Positions 16,391 through 25,631 of a stretch of 64,000 bases of DNA are shown here, one piece after another; within the stretch, counting starts at the first letter, position 1; the number at the start of each line of letters is the position of its first letter. A program made the position numbers and the translations under genes. The stretch is from Chlorobiaceae bacterium (GTDB lineage: Bacteria; Bacteroidota; Chlorobiia; Chlorobiales; Chlorobiaceae), in contig JAAXXY010000003.1 of the NCBI GenBank assembly GCA_013334225.1, forward strand, positions 1 to 64,000, read 5' to 3'. Below the pieces are notes generated by a model that was not told the origin of the DNA, made no database searches, and was given only the letters and a program-made list of their open reading frames with translations.

Positions 16391-19123
16391 ATGAACTCGA
16401 GGGAACACCTCATCATCATCAAAGGTAAGGACCTTACGGACCGGATTTTGCTGATCGTGCGAAAGCCCGGACTAATGGTTGTGACTTTCAGCACAGGAAA
16501 GTCATACAGCTATGCAGAAGATAATGTTGAGTGGCTTTCAAATCCGTCTCGCATACCTGTTGATAATTGCCGGGTTTCAGCTGGCGGTGATCTGTTTTTT
16601 GATGTAGAGGATGTATTGCATTTCAATAATTGGGTGAAATTTTTCCGCAGAAATGGAGATAGCCGGTGCTGCAGGTATTCAGAGTTTTCGGTGCAGCGAA
16701 TGATCTCATCCGATGGGCGCAATACCGATGTTCTCGCCTATTTTCGGGAACTTGCCGAAACATCCGGCCTCAGGACGGATGACGACAAGTCGATGATAGC
16801 GATGAAATACCAGCATCTGGATTACGTTTCCGGTCGCAGTATCCTTTCCGGTTTTCTGCAAGGCCGTTCTCCAGTATCAGAGATGGTTTCATCGGACCTT
16901 ATTTTCCCGTTTGGCTGTAATATGAGCCAGAAAATGGCGGTGCAAAGAGCGATGCAGCATCGTCTCTCCCTTGTTCAGGGTCCGCCGGGCACTGGCAAGA
17001 CCCAGACCATCCTGAACTTGATAGTCAACATACTGCTCCTCGGGAAACGGGTCGCAGTGGTTTCCAATAATAATTCGGCTACAGCTAACGTGCTGGAAAA
17101 GCTGAAGAAATATGAACTGGACTTCGTGGCGGCATTTCTCGGAAGCAACCAGAACAAGCAGGAATTCATCGAGGGGCAGTCAGCCGAAGCTGTTCATATG
17201 CCGACTCTTCAGGCAGATGAGGAAGCTTCTATGTTTAAGGAGATTCTCCTTCTGAATAAAGAGCTCGATGATGCATTCGTAAATAAGAACGAGTTGGCTG
17301 AAATAATTCAGCAGATCGATGCTCTTCGACTGGAAATGGTTCACTTTGAAGTGTTCTGTCGGGAACGGACGGGAGGTGACCTGAATGTGACAGATCGGCC
17401 GTTTCAAACTGGATTATCCGCAAGGAAGCTGTTGCATGCATGGGTAGTTACTGAAAAGGACGCAAAACGTTCTGCAAGAGCTTCGAGTCAACGTGTCGGT
17501 TTTCTGGAGAAAATCAGCCTTCTGTTCCGATTTGGTATTGCAGGGAAAACCCTTTTCGAGTTCGGCGCAGAGGAGCGCATTTTCCTATTGCAGAAAGCCT
17601 ATTACAAGCGAAAGCTTGACGATATGGAAAGCAAACGGAAAAAGCTTGCAGTATCTCTGGAGGGATTTCGTTTTGACGAGCGCCTTGAACGCCTGACAGA
17701 ACTTTCGATGAAACTGCTGAAGCATCGTCTGGCTGAGTCCTGCAACAACCGGAAACGGAGAATATTCGAACTCGAAGATCTTTCGAAACATCCTGAAAAA
17801 TTTCTCAATGAATATCCCGTCATCCTGAGCACAACGTTTTCTATCATTACGTCACTCAAGGCTGGTTATCAGTTCGATTGTGTGATCGTTGATGAAGCGA
17901 GCCAGGTCGATTTGCTCAGCGGTGTCCTTGCGATGAGTTGCGCAGAGAAGCTCGTCATAGTCGGTGATCCCATGCAACTGCCCAATGTGTTGTCGGAAGA
18001 GGATGAAAAGCGGGCGAAAAAGGTCGCTTTGCAGTATAATCTTCCGGAACATGCCCGCTTCGACAGGCACAGTCTGCTTTCAGCTGTTCGCACGGCTTTC
18101 CCTGAAATTCCCGAGACGCTGCTGAGGGAACATTACCGGTGTCATCCCAAGATCATTCAGTTCTGCAACCAGAAGTTCTATGGTGGCGAATTGCTTGTCA
18201 TGACCAATGATCAGGGAGAACCGGATGTTCTCAAGGCCTATATGACCGTTGAGGGACAGCATGCACGCGGTGCGGTCAATCAGCGGCAGATAGACGAAAT
18301 TACACAACATATCCTGCCTGAACTGGGATCGTTCAAACCGGCCGATATCGGCATTGTTTCGCCATTCAGGGCACAGACAGACAGGATGCAGGCATCTATG
18401 GGTTCTGAAGCAATTGAAATCGATACGGTGCATAAATACCAGGGCAGAGAAAAACGGGTTATAATTATCGCGACCGTATCGAACGAAGCAAATGCATTCG
18501 TCGATAATCCGAATCTGCTGAACGTAGCAGTATCCCGTGCACAGGAAAAGCTCCGGCTGGTCGTTTCCAGGGAGATGGCGGAAGGGAACGGCAATGTCGC
18601 TGATCTCGTACGTTACATCCGGTACAACAATTGCGAGGTTGTTCCCGGCAGGGTTCGTTCGATCTTTGATCTGCTCTATTCCGACTATACGGCAGTGCGT
18701 CTGAAGGTCTTGAAAAAGCGCAGACGAATTTCGAAATTCGATTCCGAGAACCTTGTTTATAGCGAAATAGAGACGGTACTTCAAGAGAGTGCCTATCGAG
18801 GTCTGGGTGTCGTTTTTCAAGTTCCGCTCTCGATGCTTGTTCGGGGTATCGGGAACCTGACCGCGGACGAATCCGCATATGTCAGCCATCCATGGACCAA
18901 AACCGATTTTGTGGTTTACCGTAAAGTCGACAAAAGTCCGGTGCTTGTCATTGAAGTCGATGGCTATGCTTTCCATCGCGAAGGAACACGACAGGCTGAA
19001 CGTGATATTCTGAAAGACGCTGTGCTGTCGAAATGCGGGTTGCCCTTACTGCGCCTGTCGACGATCGGAAGCGACGAGCGAAGCCGGATCAAGAATAAGT
19101 TGGATAATTTGCTTGGGTATTGA
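16391..19123 (+). CDS. Superfamily 1 helicase/ATPase with C-terminal nuclease-like domain
   Basis: A 910-residue protein. Walker A is QGPPGTGKTQ near residue 196; Walker B is CVIVDEASQVD near 500; GDPMQLPNV and the C-terminal motifs DTVHKYQGRE near 678 and NVAVSRAQEKL near 714 mark a DNA2/Upf1-like helicase. The last 140 residues carry TDFVVYRK and VLVIEVDGYAFH, then RDILKDAVLSKCGLPLLRL. This is a PD-(D/E)xK-like fold of the DUF2726 kind. The N-terminal 150 residues are an uncharacterised module. Such helicase-nucleases are frequent in defence regions. The frame is open for 60 bases above the ATG to a TGA at 16328, so the true start, or an upstream lesion, is uncertain. Confidence 0.82.
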   Translation: MNSREHLIIIKGKDLTDRILLIVRKPGLMVVTFSTGKSYSYAEDNVEWLSNPSRIPVDNCRVSAGGDLFFDVEDVLHFNNWVKFFRRNGDSRCCRYSEFSVQRMISSDGRNTDVLAYFRELAETSGLRTDDDKSMIAMKYQHLDYVSGRSILSGFLQGRSPVSEMVSSDLIFPFGCNMSQKMAVQRAMQHRLSLVQGPPGTGKTQTILNLIVNILLLGKRVAVVSNNNSATANVLEKLKKYELDFVAAFLGSNQNKQEFIEGQSAEAVHMPTLQADEEASMFKEILLLNKELDDAFVNKNELAEIIQQIDALRLEMVHFEVFCRERTGGDLNVTDRPFQTGLSARKLLHAWVVTEKDAKRSARASSQRVGFLEKISLLFRFGIAGKTLFEFGAEERIFLLQKAYYKRKLDDMESKRKKLAVSLEGFRFDERLERLTELSMKLLKHRLAESCNNRKRRIFELEDLSKHPEKFLNEYPVILSTTFSIITSLKAGYQFDCVIVDEASQVDLLSGVLAMSCAEKLVIVGDPMQLPNVLSEEDEKRAKKVALQYNLPEHARFDRHSLLSAVRTAFPEIPETLLREHYRCHPKIIQFCNQKFYGGELLVMTNDQGEPDVLKAYMTVEGQHARGAVNQRQIDEITQHILPELGSFKPADIGIVSPFRAQTDRMQASMGSEAIEIDTVHKYQGREKRVIIIATVSNEANAFVDNPNLLNVAVSRAQEKLRLVVSREMAEGNGNVADLVRYIRYNNCEVVPGRVRSIFDLLYSDYTAVRLKVLKKRRRISKFDSENLVYSEIETVLQESAYRGLGVVFQVPLSMLVRGIGNLTADESAYVSHPWTKTDFVVYRKVDKSPVLVIEVDGYAFHREGTRQAERDILKDAVLSKCGLPLLRLSTIGSDERSRIKNKLDNLLGY

Positions 19124-19237
19124 CCGAGGTAAAAAATGGACACTTGGAAAGCGCCGATCAAAACCGGTAGAGAATAGATTAAATTACGGGCTGCAAGGAA
19201 TTCACAGTCCTGTTGACAGTTTGTAAGCAACATTTGC

Positions 19238-19972
19238 ATGCCGATCCATATAAAATGCTCAAATAATATGCAAGAGAACAGCAATAGCACAATGGGTTAC
19301 AAAGAACACGCAGTAAAAGATGTAGAAAATTTAAAATCAAATATAAGAGGCGCCACTCGGATTCATGGCGCAGGTCAATCAGACAAAAAGATCGCCTTCG
19401 TTATTGTTGATGTTCAAAATGATTTTTTCTCCGGCGGGGCATTGCCAGTCCCGGAGGCAGAGACCCTGATCGAACCGCTGAATGCTGCAATAAAAAATGC
19501 TGAACAATCCGGCCATTTAATAATTTTCACCCAGGATTGGCATCCTGTAAATCACTCGTCGTTTGAAGAAAATGGTGGTGACTGGAAACCGCACTGCATT
19601 CAGGGAACAAATGGCGCGGCCCTGCACTCCAGGCTTTATTGTCCGAGTGGTGCGAAGATTGTCCGTTTTGGTGTGGAGCCGGAGATGGATGGTTATTCTC
19701 CATTTGAAAACCCGTTGATGGACCAACTTATTGATACTCCTGAAGTAGGCCTGGTATACGTTGCCGGAATAGCATTGGAATATTGCATTTTTGCTACCTG
19801 CAAACAGATACGCGACAGAAACAAAGAAGTTGTGGCTCTTGAATCGTTAATAAGAGCAGCTTCACCTGATAAAGCAAACGAAACGTGGAGCAAGTCAGAT
19901 AACCTGTCGATTAAAAGGCTGCCGAATCTGCCGGAAGAACATAAAGGGGTTCTTGGGGTCATTGCACAATAA
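19238..19972 (+). CDS. Nicotinamidase/isochorismatase-family hydrolase
   Basis: A 244-residue cysteine hydrolase of the nicotinamidase type. Numbered from the ATG at 19238, D58 (VDVQNDFF) is the proposed catalytic aspartate. D100, H102 and H106 (TQDWHPVNHSSF) match the metal site, H119 lies in KPHC, and C183 (ALEYCIFATC) is the nucleophile. The usual catalytic lysine before the S-Y-S-like block appears as R143 (KIVRFGVEPEMDGYS). About 50 N-terminal residues precede the domain, more than usual; the start may lie at 19268 or later. Nicotinamidases make nicotinate from nicotinamide in NAD salvage. Substrate here is uncertain because of the arginine. Confidence 0.75.
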   Translation: MPIHIKCSNNMQENSNSTMGYKEHAVKDVENLKSNIRGATRIHGAGQSDKKIAFVIVDVQNDFFSGGALPVPEAETLIEPLNAAIKNAEQSGHLIIFTQDWHPVNHSSFEENGGDWKPHCIQGTNGAALHSRLYCPSGAKIVRFGVEPEMDGYSPFENPLMDQLIDTPEVGLVYVAGIALEYCIFATCKQIRDRNKEVVALESLIRAASPDKANETWSKSDNLSIKRLPNLPEEHKGVLGVIAQ

Positions 19973-20239
19973 GTCAAAAGAAAACGAGTGCTGTTTTTTT
20001 TCTTAAGAAGTAAGATATTGAGAATAAGCACCAAAAGCCCAGAACCTGTTGCGGGTTATGATTAATAAATCTGCGGTATAGGCGGATTATCTGATTATTA
20101 ATTGGGTCACGATGGCCTTCACTTCGGGGGTGATGGCTTCAACTGCAGACCGGTTCAGGGTTATACCATTGTCATCACCGTTAGCCTGCCGAATCCCTAC
20201 TTGTCAAGCAGCAGAAAGGATTAACAAGGAGAAATCACC

Positions 20240-21643
20240 ATGAAAATCACCGTTCTCAATGGCAGTCCAAAGGGAGAATTGAGCGTCACCATGCAGTCGG
20301 TGGCCTATCTGGCAAAGATCTATCCGCAGCATGAGTTCAACATCATCCATATCGCTCAAAGAATCAGGCGGCTCGAAACCGACCCGGCCGTATTCAACCA
20401 GGTCATCGAGCAGGTGCGCGCTTCAGATGCAGTCCTGTGGGGCTTTCCCCTGTATATCCTCATCGTTCACGCGAACTACAAACGCTTCATCGAACTGATC
20501 TTCGAACGCGGAGCAGAGGCCGCCTTCGCCGGCAAATACACGGCATCACTCTCTACTTCCATCCACTTCTTTGACCACACGGCCCACAATTACATCCATG
20601 CCATCTGCGACGACCTGGAAATGCGCTTCGTCGACTCGTTCTCGCCCGATATGCATGACCTGCTCAATGAGGAAGGCCGCAGGCAGCTCGCCAGGTTCGG
20701 CCAGCAGTTTTTCGAGGCTGTCCGGAGCCAGGTGCCCACCCAGCGGCAATATCCGCCCTTGACCCATCGCGAGTTTTCATACCAGCCTGAGCTTACGCCC
20801 AACCCGGTCTCCACCGCCGGGAAGAAGGTGGTCATTCTGCATGATGAAGAGCAGCCCGACAGCAATCTGGCGAAAATGGTGGCGCGCTGCCGAAGCGCTT
20901 TGGCAGGCGAAGTGACCGTGGTCAATATTCATGACATCGATATCAAATCCAGTTGCCTGGGCTGCCTGGAATGCAGCGGAAACTACAACTGCACCTTCAC
21001 GGGCAAAGACGGGTTCATCGAATTTTACAAAGCAACCGTTATGACAGCGGACGTTCTCATCTATGCCGGACGAATGGTGGACCGCTACCTCTCCTCACGC
21101 TGGAAGATGTTTTTTGACCGCATCTTTTTCAATACCCACACCCCGATCCTGATAGGTAAGCAGGTGGCCTTTGTCATCTCAGGCCCATTCAGCCAGGTTC
21201 CCAACCTGATGGAGATTTTCAGCGGTTTCTTCGGGTTTCAAGGGGCCAATATCGTTGGCGTTGTCAGCGATGAAAGCGGCAATTCCGCTGACCTCGACCG
21301 CCTGCTCGACCAGTTGCCGGCCCGTGCGCTGGCCTACGCTCAGGCTGGCTACCTCCGCCCGCAGACCTTCCTCGGAGAGGGAGGCCTGAAAATCTTCCGC
21401 GACGATATTTACGGTCGCCTGCGTACCATTTTCGCCGCCGATCACCGCGCTTTCCGCCGCATGGGCGTTTACAGGACTTTTCCTCCTGCAGAACTCAACA
21501 TAGCCCTGTTGAATACTTTCGTCGCCCCGATTGTCAACCTGCCTCCCATCCGGAAAAAGTTCGACAAGATGATAAAAAAACAAATGGTCCAACCACATCA
21601 GAAGGTGGTCGCCAGGGCCAAGGCCGATGAAAACTCAGGGTAA
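20240..21643 (+). CDS. Two-domain flavodoxin-like NAD(P)H oxidoreductase
   Basis: A 467-residue protein. Residues 1-180 start MKITVLNGSPKGELSVTMQS, the FMN-binding loop of NADPH-dependent FMN reductases. A second flavodoxin-like unit starts near residue 195 (KKVVILHDEEQPDSNLAKMV) and has a cysteine cluster SSCLGCLECSGNYNCTF. That cluster resembles iron-sulfur flavoproteins, in which such cysteines hold a 4Fe-4S cluster. The C-terminal 80 residues are basic and helical. The ATG at 20240 has AAGGAG ahead. The internal duplication with one half Fe-S-like is unusual. Substrate unknown. Confidence 0.78.
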   Translation: MKITVLNGSPKGELSVTMQSVAYLAKIYPQHEFNIIHIAQRIRRLETDPAVFNQVIEQVRASDAVLWGFPLYILIVHANYKRFIELIFERGAEAAFAGKYTASLSTSIHFFDHTAHNYIHAICDDLEMRFVDSFSPDMHDLLNEEGRRQLARFGQQFFEAVRSQVPTQRQYPPLTHREFSYQPELTPNPVSTAGKKVVILHDEEQPDSNLAKMVARCRSALAGEVTVVNIHDIDIKSSCLGCLECSGNYNCTFTGKDGFIEFYKATVMTADVLIYAGRMVDRYLSSRWKMFFDRIFFNTHTPILIGKQVAFVISGPFSQVPNLMEIFSGFFGFQGANIVGVVSDESGNSADLDRLLDQLPARALAYAQAGYLRPQTFLGEGGLKIFRDDIYGRLRTIFAADHRAFRRMGVYRTFPPAELNIALLNTFVAPIVNLPPIRKKFDKMIKKQMVQPHQKVVARAKADENSG

Positions 21644-21649
21644 TAATTC

Positions 21650-21925
21650 TTACAGGAAAGAAAAAGGCATTGGCCCGCTGATCGAGAAAACTCTGCTTGC
21701 GCTTGGGCAGCTGTTCTTCATGTTTTGACTCGCGATCCTGACGTAAGAAACAGAACATCCTGCAAGCACCGATAAAAAACGGTGGAGAGTAAGGATGTCC
21801 CTCGAAAGCATAATGAGGGCAAGTCCGGTGATGTTCTGAGTTATATACATGGAATGGACTAACGTGAGACCCAAAAAACCGGACCACTTGGTTGTGGAAA
21901 TTTTGGTTAAATGCGTATGACCCAT
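21650..21925 (-). CDS. Small hydrophobic protein, possible membrane protein
   Basis: A 91-residue frame with one or two hydrophobic stretches (SGFLGLTLVHSMYI, then ITGLALIMLS) and a basic N-terminus. A good ribosome binding site GAGGTAAC lies about eight bases before its ATG. Its stop is 7 bases from the stop of the convergent flavodoxin gene. I do not recognise a family. It may be a real small inner-membrane protein; the ribosome binding site and hydrophobicity are the main support. Confidence 0.4.
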   Translation of the reverse strand: MGHTHLTKISTTKWSGFLGLTLVHSMYITQNITGLALIMLSRDILTLHRFLSVLAGCSVSYVRIASQNMKNSCPSASRVFSISGPMPFSFL

Positions 21926-22031
21926 AATTGGTTACCTCAAAAGTGGAGTTTCCTGCATATTTTCTTTTAATCTCTAAGGGTCTAATTCCCCGAAGCTCAC
22001 TTCGAGAAAGAATCGATAAAAAATGAATTCA

Positions 22032-22056
22032 TACCCCGTAGCTCTGCTGCGGGGTA
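22032..22056. repeat. GC-rich palindrome (TACCCCG repeat type)
   Basis: TACCCCGTAGC and GCTGCGGGGTA form an 11-base stem with one wobble around a TCT loop, preceded by ATGAATTCA. A smaller hairpin CGAAG/CTTCG lies 30 bases upstream. Palindromes of this kind are scattered between genes in many bacteria and can be REP-like targets of Y1 transposases. There is no strong T-run, so a terminator is less likely. The surrounding gap 21926-22133 shows nothing else. Confidence 0.5.
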
Positions 22057-22133
22057 ATTGATTGCAAGAAATTCAAGCGGAGTTAACCCACTCAAGGAAT
22101 AGTGAAACCTGAACCAAACAGAAGGGGAGTCCT

Positions 22134-23573
22134 ATGACCGAGCATGCTGCAGATGATCAGATTGACTTCGTGTTGCTCGACGAGGCCGCGAAGAAGCTTT
22201 TTGGATACTATGTATACCGCAAGTTCCGCCTTTACCTCTCTTCGATCACGAGAGTACTCAACCTGCAGTTACAGGAGGGCCTCTGCGAAGGACTGACCCG
22301 GCCGACAGCGCGCGGGCGCGCAGTGCCCTTCGATTTCCGGTCGCTCGACTTCGATGTATTGATCGAGATTATCGGTGTATACACCTACGTACTCTCGTGT
22401 CACATGAGCGCGAACCGGCGATTGCTGAACCGTTACGATGGGAAGCAGGTGCTTTACCTGCGTGGTTATGATTTCGAGGCGGCCTTCGCGGTCGGTGGCG
22501 AACTGGCCGCAGGTATCTCGACGATGGATACGGAGGGATTCACGCTGAAACTGCCTTCATTCCTGCAGCTCAGGCTGTTCAAAGTGCTGAGTCCCAGGGA
22601 GGTCGACTGGGAGACGGTGACTGCGGAGCGCTACTACGGCGACTTCGGCAAGCTGATTCAATGGATCAATCAGCGTCCTGCCGCCGTCTACCTCAACGCG
22701 CTTCACTGGAAGCAAGGGGTGCTCGAACTGATTCCGCGGATGGACCATTACATCGTCTATGTGTCATCGCTCACCGAAAGCGCGCTATGGGAGCTCGAAC
22801 AGCTGAACACGGATCAACGGCGCGATCGGGTGACTGTCGTGTTCGACGAAAAAGCGATCACCAAAAAAGAGTCGCAGCTCGCGATCCAGTCTGCGATGGA
22901 TGGGCGGCTGGGAAAGGCTGTCTGGACGAAGCAGGGCGGTTCGCCTTCACTGACGGCAGCGCAGGTCCGCGACGGACTGGCTGAGGTGTTCAGGGTGATG
23001 AGCCCCGACGAATTCGAGGCGAACATCGAGGATGTCAAGCGCCGCATCGACGCAAGCAATGCCGAGCTCAAGCCCGGCGAACGGGAGACCCGGCTCGACT
23101 TCGAGTTCTATCCTGCAGTCCCGGAAGCGGATCTTACGAGGCTCCAGGAGATGTCGGCAACGCTTGAAAAGCTTTTCGAAACCGGCCAATCCGGTCCTAT
23201 CGACTCCTTGCCGCTCTATGTGTCCCAGCTCCAGCTCAGGATCTGCACGACATTGCTGTTTGGCGATCACGCTGCGACCGGTCTTGCGCTGGCGGCATAT
23301 TCAGCGGTGATGCAGAGCGCATACGATTACTACTCGCAGACCGGCGAACGAACAGACGATCTGTCGGAGGAGGACCGAGACAGATTGCTTACAAAGCTGG
23401 ACAAACACGTTGCGTTATCCGAGTATGCGGGCCTTCGGCTGATCGCCTGCGGGCGCAGCCATGAGTTCATGGAGCCGTCCGAACAGGCGAATGCAGCCTG
23501 GGATGAGATTTTCGCCGCAACCCGTGCGAATGCGGACAAGGTTTTCAATGGAAGCCAAAGGCCATCTAAGTGA
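22134..23573 (+). CDS. Unrecognised 479-residue protein with Rossmann-like centre
   Basis: No family is recognised with confidence. Residues about 105-235 show an ordered pattern: KQVLYLRGYDFEAAFA, then YLNALHWKQGVLELIPRMDHYIVYVSSLTESALWELEQL and DRVTVVFDEKA. This resembles proteins with a YLRSF-type opening and a WELE helix, a TIR/SLOG-like arrangement sometimes found in signalling or conflict proteins. The C-terminal 200 residues look helical. No signal peptide or membrane segment is seen. It stands alone; AGGGGAG precedes the ATG. Its location at the end of the accessory region fits a transferred gene. Function unknown. Confidence 0.6.
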   Translation: MTEHAADDQIDFVLLDEAAKKLFGYYVYRKFRLYLSSITRVLNLQLQEGLCEGLTRPTARGRAVPFDFRSLDFDVLIEIIGVYTYVLSCHMSANRRLLNRYDGKQVLYLRGYDFEAAFAVGGELAAGISTMDTEGFTLKLPSFLQLRLFKVLSPREVDWETVTAERYYGDFGKLIQWINQRPAAVYLNALHWKQGVLELIPRMDHYIVYVSSLTESALWELEQLNTDQRRDRVTVVFDEKAITKKESQLAIQSAMDGRLGKAVWTKQGGSPSLTAAQVRDGLAEVFRVMSPDEFEANIEDVKRRIDASNAELKPGERETRLDFEFYPAVPEADLTRLQEMSATLEKLFETGQSGPIDSLPLYVSQLQLRICTTLLFGDHAATGLALAAYSAVMQSAYDYYSQTGERTDDLSEEDRDRLLTKLDKHVALSEYAGLRLIACGRSHEFMEPSEQANAAWDEIFAATRANADKVFNGSQRPSK

Positions 23574-23812
23574 GTCGGCCCGAGCCTCAAACGTGTTCCG
23601 GGACATTGAGCCGCTCGATTGGCGGATGCCCTGAAGGATCCGGCAGCTTCGAACCCCGAAAAACTCCCTGAATCATAACATCAAGGGGAAAATCTGAATA
23701 GATAGTCTCTGCTCAGAAGGGCAGTTGTTTATTGTCCCTGCGTTCTCCAAGCAGTCTGAATTCTGTATATTGATTATCTCCTTCTTGCAAAAGCGATTTA
23801 AATCTTTGGCGG

Positions 23813-24742
23813 ATGATAAGTTATCTGAAAAACGGGACTGCCGGTCTGGAGTTTATCGAGGATTGGCAGGAAAAATGCTGGATCAATATCGAGTGTCCCG
23901 ATAAAAATGACGAATATTTAATTCTGAACAAGCTGAAGATTCCCGCCTGGTTCTACCAGGATATTGATGATATCGATGAAAGACCGCGCATTGAAACAGA
24001 GGATGAATGGACAATGGTACTGTTGAGGATTCCTTACAAGACCAACGACGAAAACCTTCCGTTTTCCACCATTCCGCTCGGCGTTATTTTCAACAACGAG
24101 ATTGTCGTGTCGATCTGCTTTTTCGAGACCGATCTGCTCCGTGACTTCATCGCCTATACAAAGCGAAAGAACATCTTTATCGAAAATAATTACGATTTCG
24201 TTCTGAAACTCCTGCTCTCATCGAGCGTTTGGTTTCTGAAGTATCTCAAACAGATCAACCTGCAGATCAAAAGCGCTGAAGACAAGCTCGAAAAATCTAT
24301 CAAGAACGAAGACCTCCAGACTTTGCTTCAGATCGAAAAATGTCTGGTGTATTTCATGACTTCTCTTAAAAGCAACGACATCCTGCTGCACAAGATCAAA
24401 AATTTCCTGTCGAGGCAAGAGGGTTTCGAACTGGAACTGGTGGAGGATGTGGAAGTCGAGCTGAAACAGGCCCTGGAGTTGACGAACATATACAGCGACA
24501 TCCTCAGCGGCATGATGGATGCTTATGCTTCCGTCATATCGAACAACCTGAACGTTGTCATGAAGCGATTGACTTCCATATCGATCATTCTGATGATCCC
24601 GACACTGATAGCGAGCCTCTATGGCATGAACGTACCTAACTCGTTCGAGTCTCAAAAATTCGGGTTCTGGATGATCCTGCTTTTTTCGTTCCTGCTTTCG
24701 ACCTCCGGCGTACTGTTTTTTAAAAGCAGGCACTGGCTGTAA
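23813..24742 (+). CDS. corA: CorA-family divalent cation transporter
   Basis: A 309-residue inner-membrane transporter, most likely for Mg2+. The soluble N-terminal domain (residues 1-240) is followed by two C-terminal helices (SIILMIPTLIASL and GFWMILLFSFLLSTSGVLFF). Between them is YGMNVPN, the GMN selectivity signature. The length is standard. It stands alone, convergent with the next gene; no clear terminator is visible between them. Confidence 0.92.
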   Translation: MISYLKNGTAGLEFIEDWQEKCWINIECPDKNDEYLILNKLKIPAWFYQDIDDIDERPRIETEDEWTMVLLRIPYKTNDENLPFSTIPLGVIFNNEIVVSICFFETDLLRDFIAYTKRKNIFIENNYDFVLKLLLSSSVWFLKYLKQINLQIKSAEDKLEKSIKNEDLQTLLQIEKCLVYFMTSLKSNDILLHKIKNFLSRQEGFELELVEDVEVELKQALELTNIYSDILSGMMDAYASVISNNLNVVMKRLTSISIILMIPTLIASLYGMNVPNSFESQKFGFWMILLFSFLLSTSGVLFFKSRHWL

Positions 24743-24802
24743 TTCAGTCTGGGCAGAGGGAAAAACGCCGGTAGCGGAAATATATGCCGTCTCTATTCCG
24801 GG

Positions 24803-25597
24803 CTACTCATTGGTTTTTTTATCCTTAAGTACTCGATAGACCGAAAGAAAGGGAACGAGGCTTCGCTTCAGGTAGCGTTTCATGTGTTGCCTCATTATTT
24901 TGGCATTATGCTCGGTGAGGCTCATGATGGCATGTCCGGCAGGGATCGTAATGCCTTCATTTGCATAAAAAGGTAAATGCTCCCGCAGCCATTTGCCTCT
25001 CTCCAAACCGTTTTTACGTTGAAAAATATCGTGACGAGTGGTATAGAAGCCGTTTAACTGATCTGATCTCCGGCTGCCGCAAGATTCCATTTCCCAGGGC
25101 GATTCTCCTGCTTTCAGGAGGTCAAGCAGTGTTGAACGGCGCCAGATAGCATTTCCCAGCGAAGTTCGATAGTCATCGCCGGGAAGTATTTCAAGCAGCT
25201 TATCATCGATACTGCGCTTCAACTGATCGCTTCCACCATGTGCCTGCAATCTCAGATGATTGGCCTGAAGTTTTACAAACCGCTCATAATACTCTGCAAT
25301 TTCAGAATTCGATACTTTGCCAGAAAGAAAGAAGTCATCAAGAAACCATAGAATATTTGTCGCCGGGACCCTGGCAACCATCGCTCGTGTCGTATCTGCC
25401 CAGCTTTTGTCAGGTCCGGTGCAGAGAGTTGTCACTCTTGGATCATCATAGACCTTTTCGTTGCTTCCCAGAAAAACCGGAAATGGGCAATCCGGCCAGT
25501 ATTTAAAGAATAACTGAAAGAAAACGGGCCAGATATCGGCATACTTGTCACAGCTGTTCACTAAAACAACGAGATTTTCTTCAGGCATGTTCGACAT
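24803..25597 (-). CDS. Putative glycosyltransferase-like protein
   Basis: A 264-residue protein. The N-terminus VVLVNSCDKYADIWPVFFQL and the block ATNILWFLDDFFL (a D-D pair in a strand-loop) resemble a GT-A fold with its metal-binding motif. The middle holds R-STLLDLL and WEMESCGSRRS, as in sugar transferases that act on surface polysaccharides. The C-terminus is basic. It is the last gene of a leftward cluster, 34 bases after guaA. The donor and acceptor are unknown. Confidence 0.55.
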   Translation of the reverse strand: MSNMPEENLVVLVNSCDKYADIWPVFFQLFFKYWPDCPFPVFLGSNEKVYDDPRVTTLCTGPDKSWADTTRAMVARVPATNILWFLDDFFLSGKVSNSEIAEYYERFVKLQANHLRLQAHGGSDQLKRSIDDKLLEILPGDDYRTSLGNAIWRRSTLLDLLKAGESPWEMESCGSRRSDQLNGFYTTRHDIFQRKNGLERGKWLREHLPFYANEGITIPAGHAIMSLTEHNAKIMRQHMKRYLKRSLVPFLSVYRVLKDKKTNE

Positions 25598-25631
25598 GTC
25601 AGCCCTTAAAATATTTTATGGAAGGATGATA

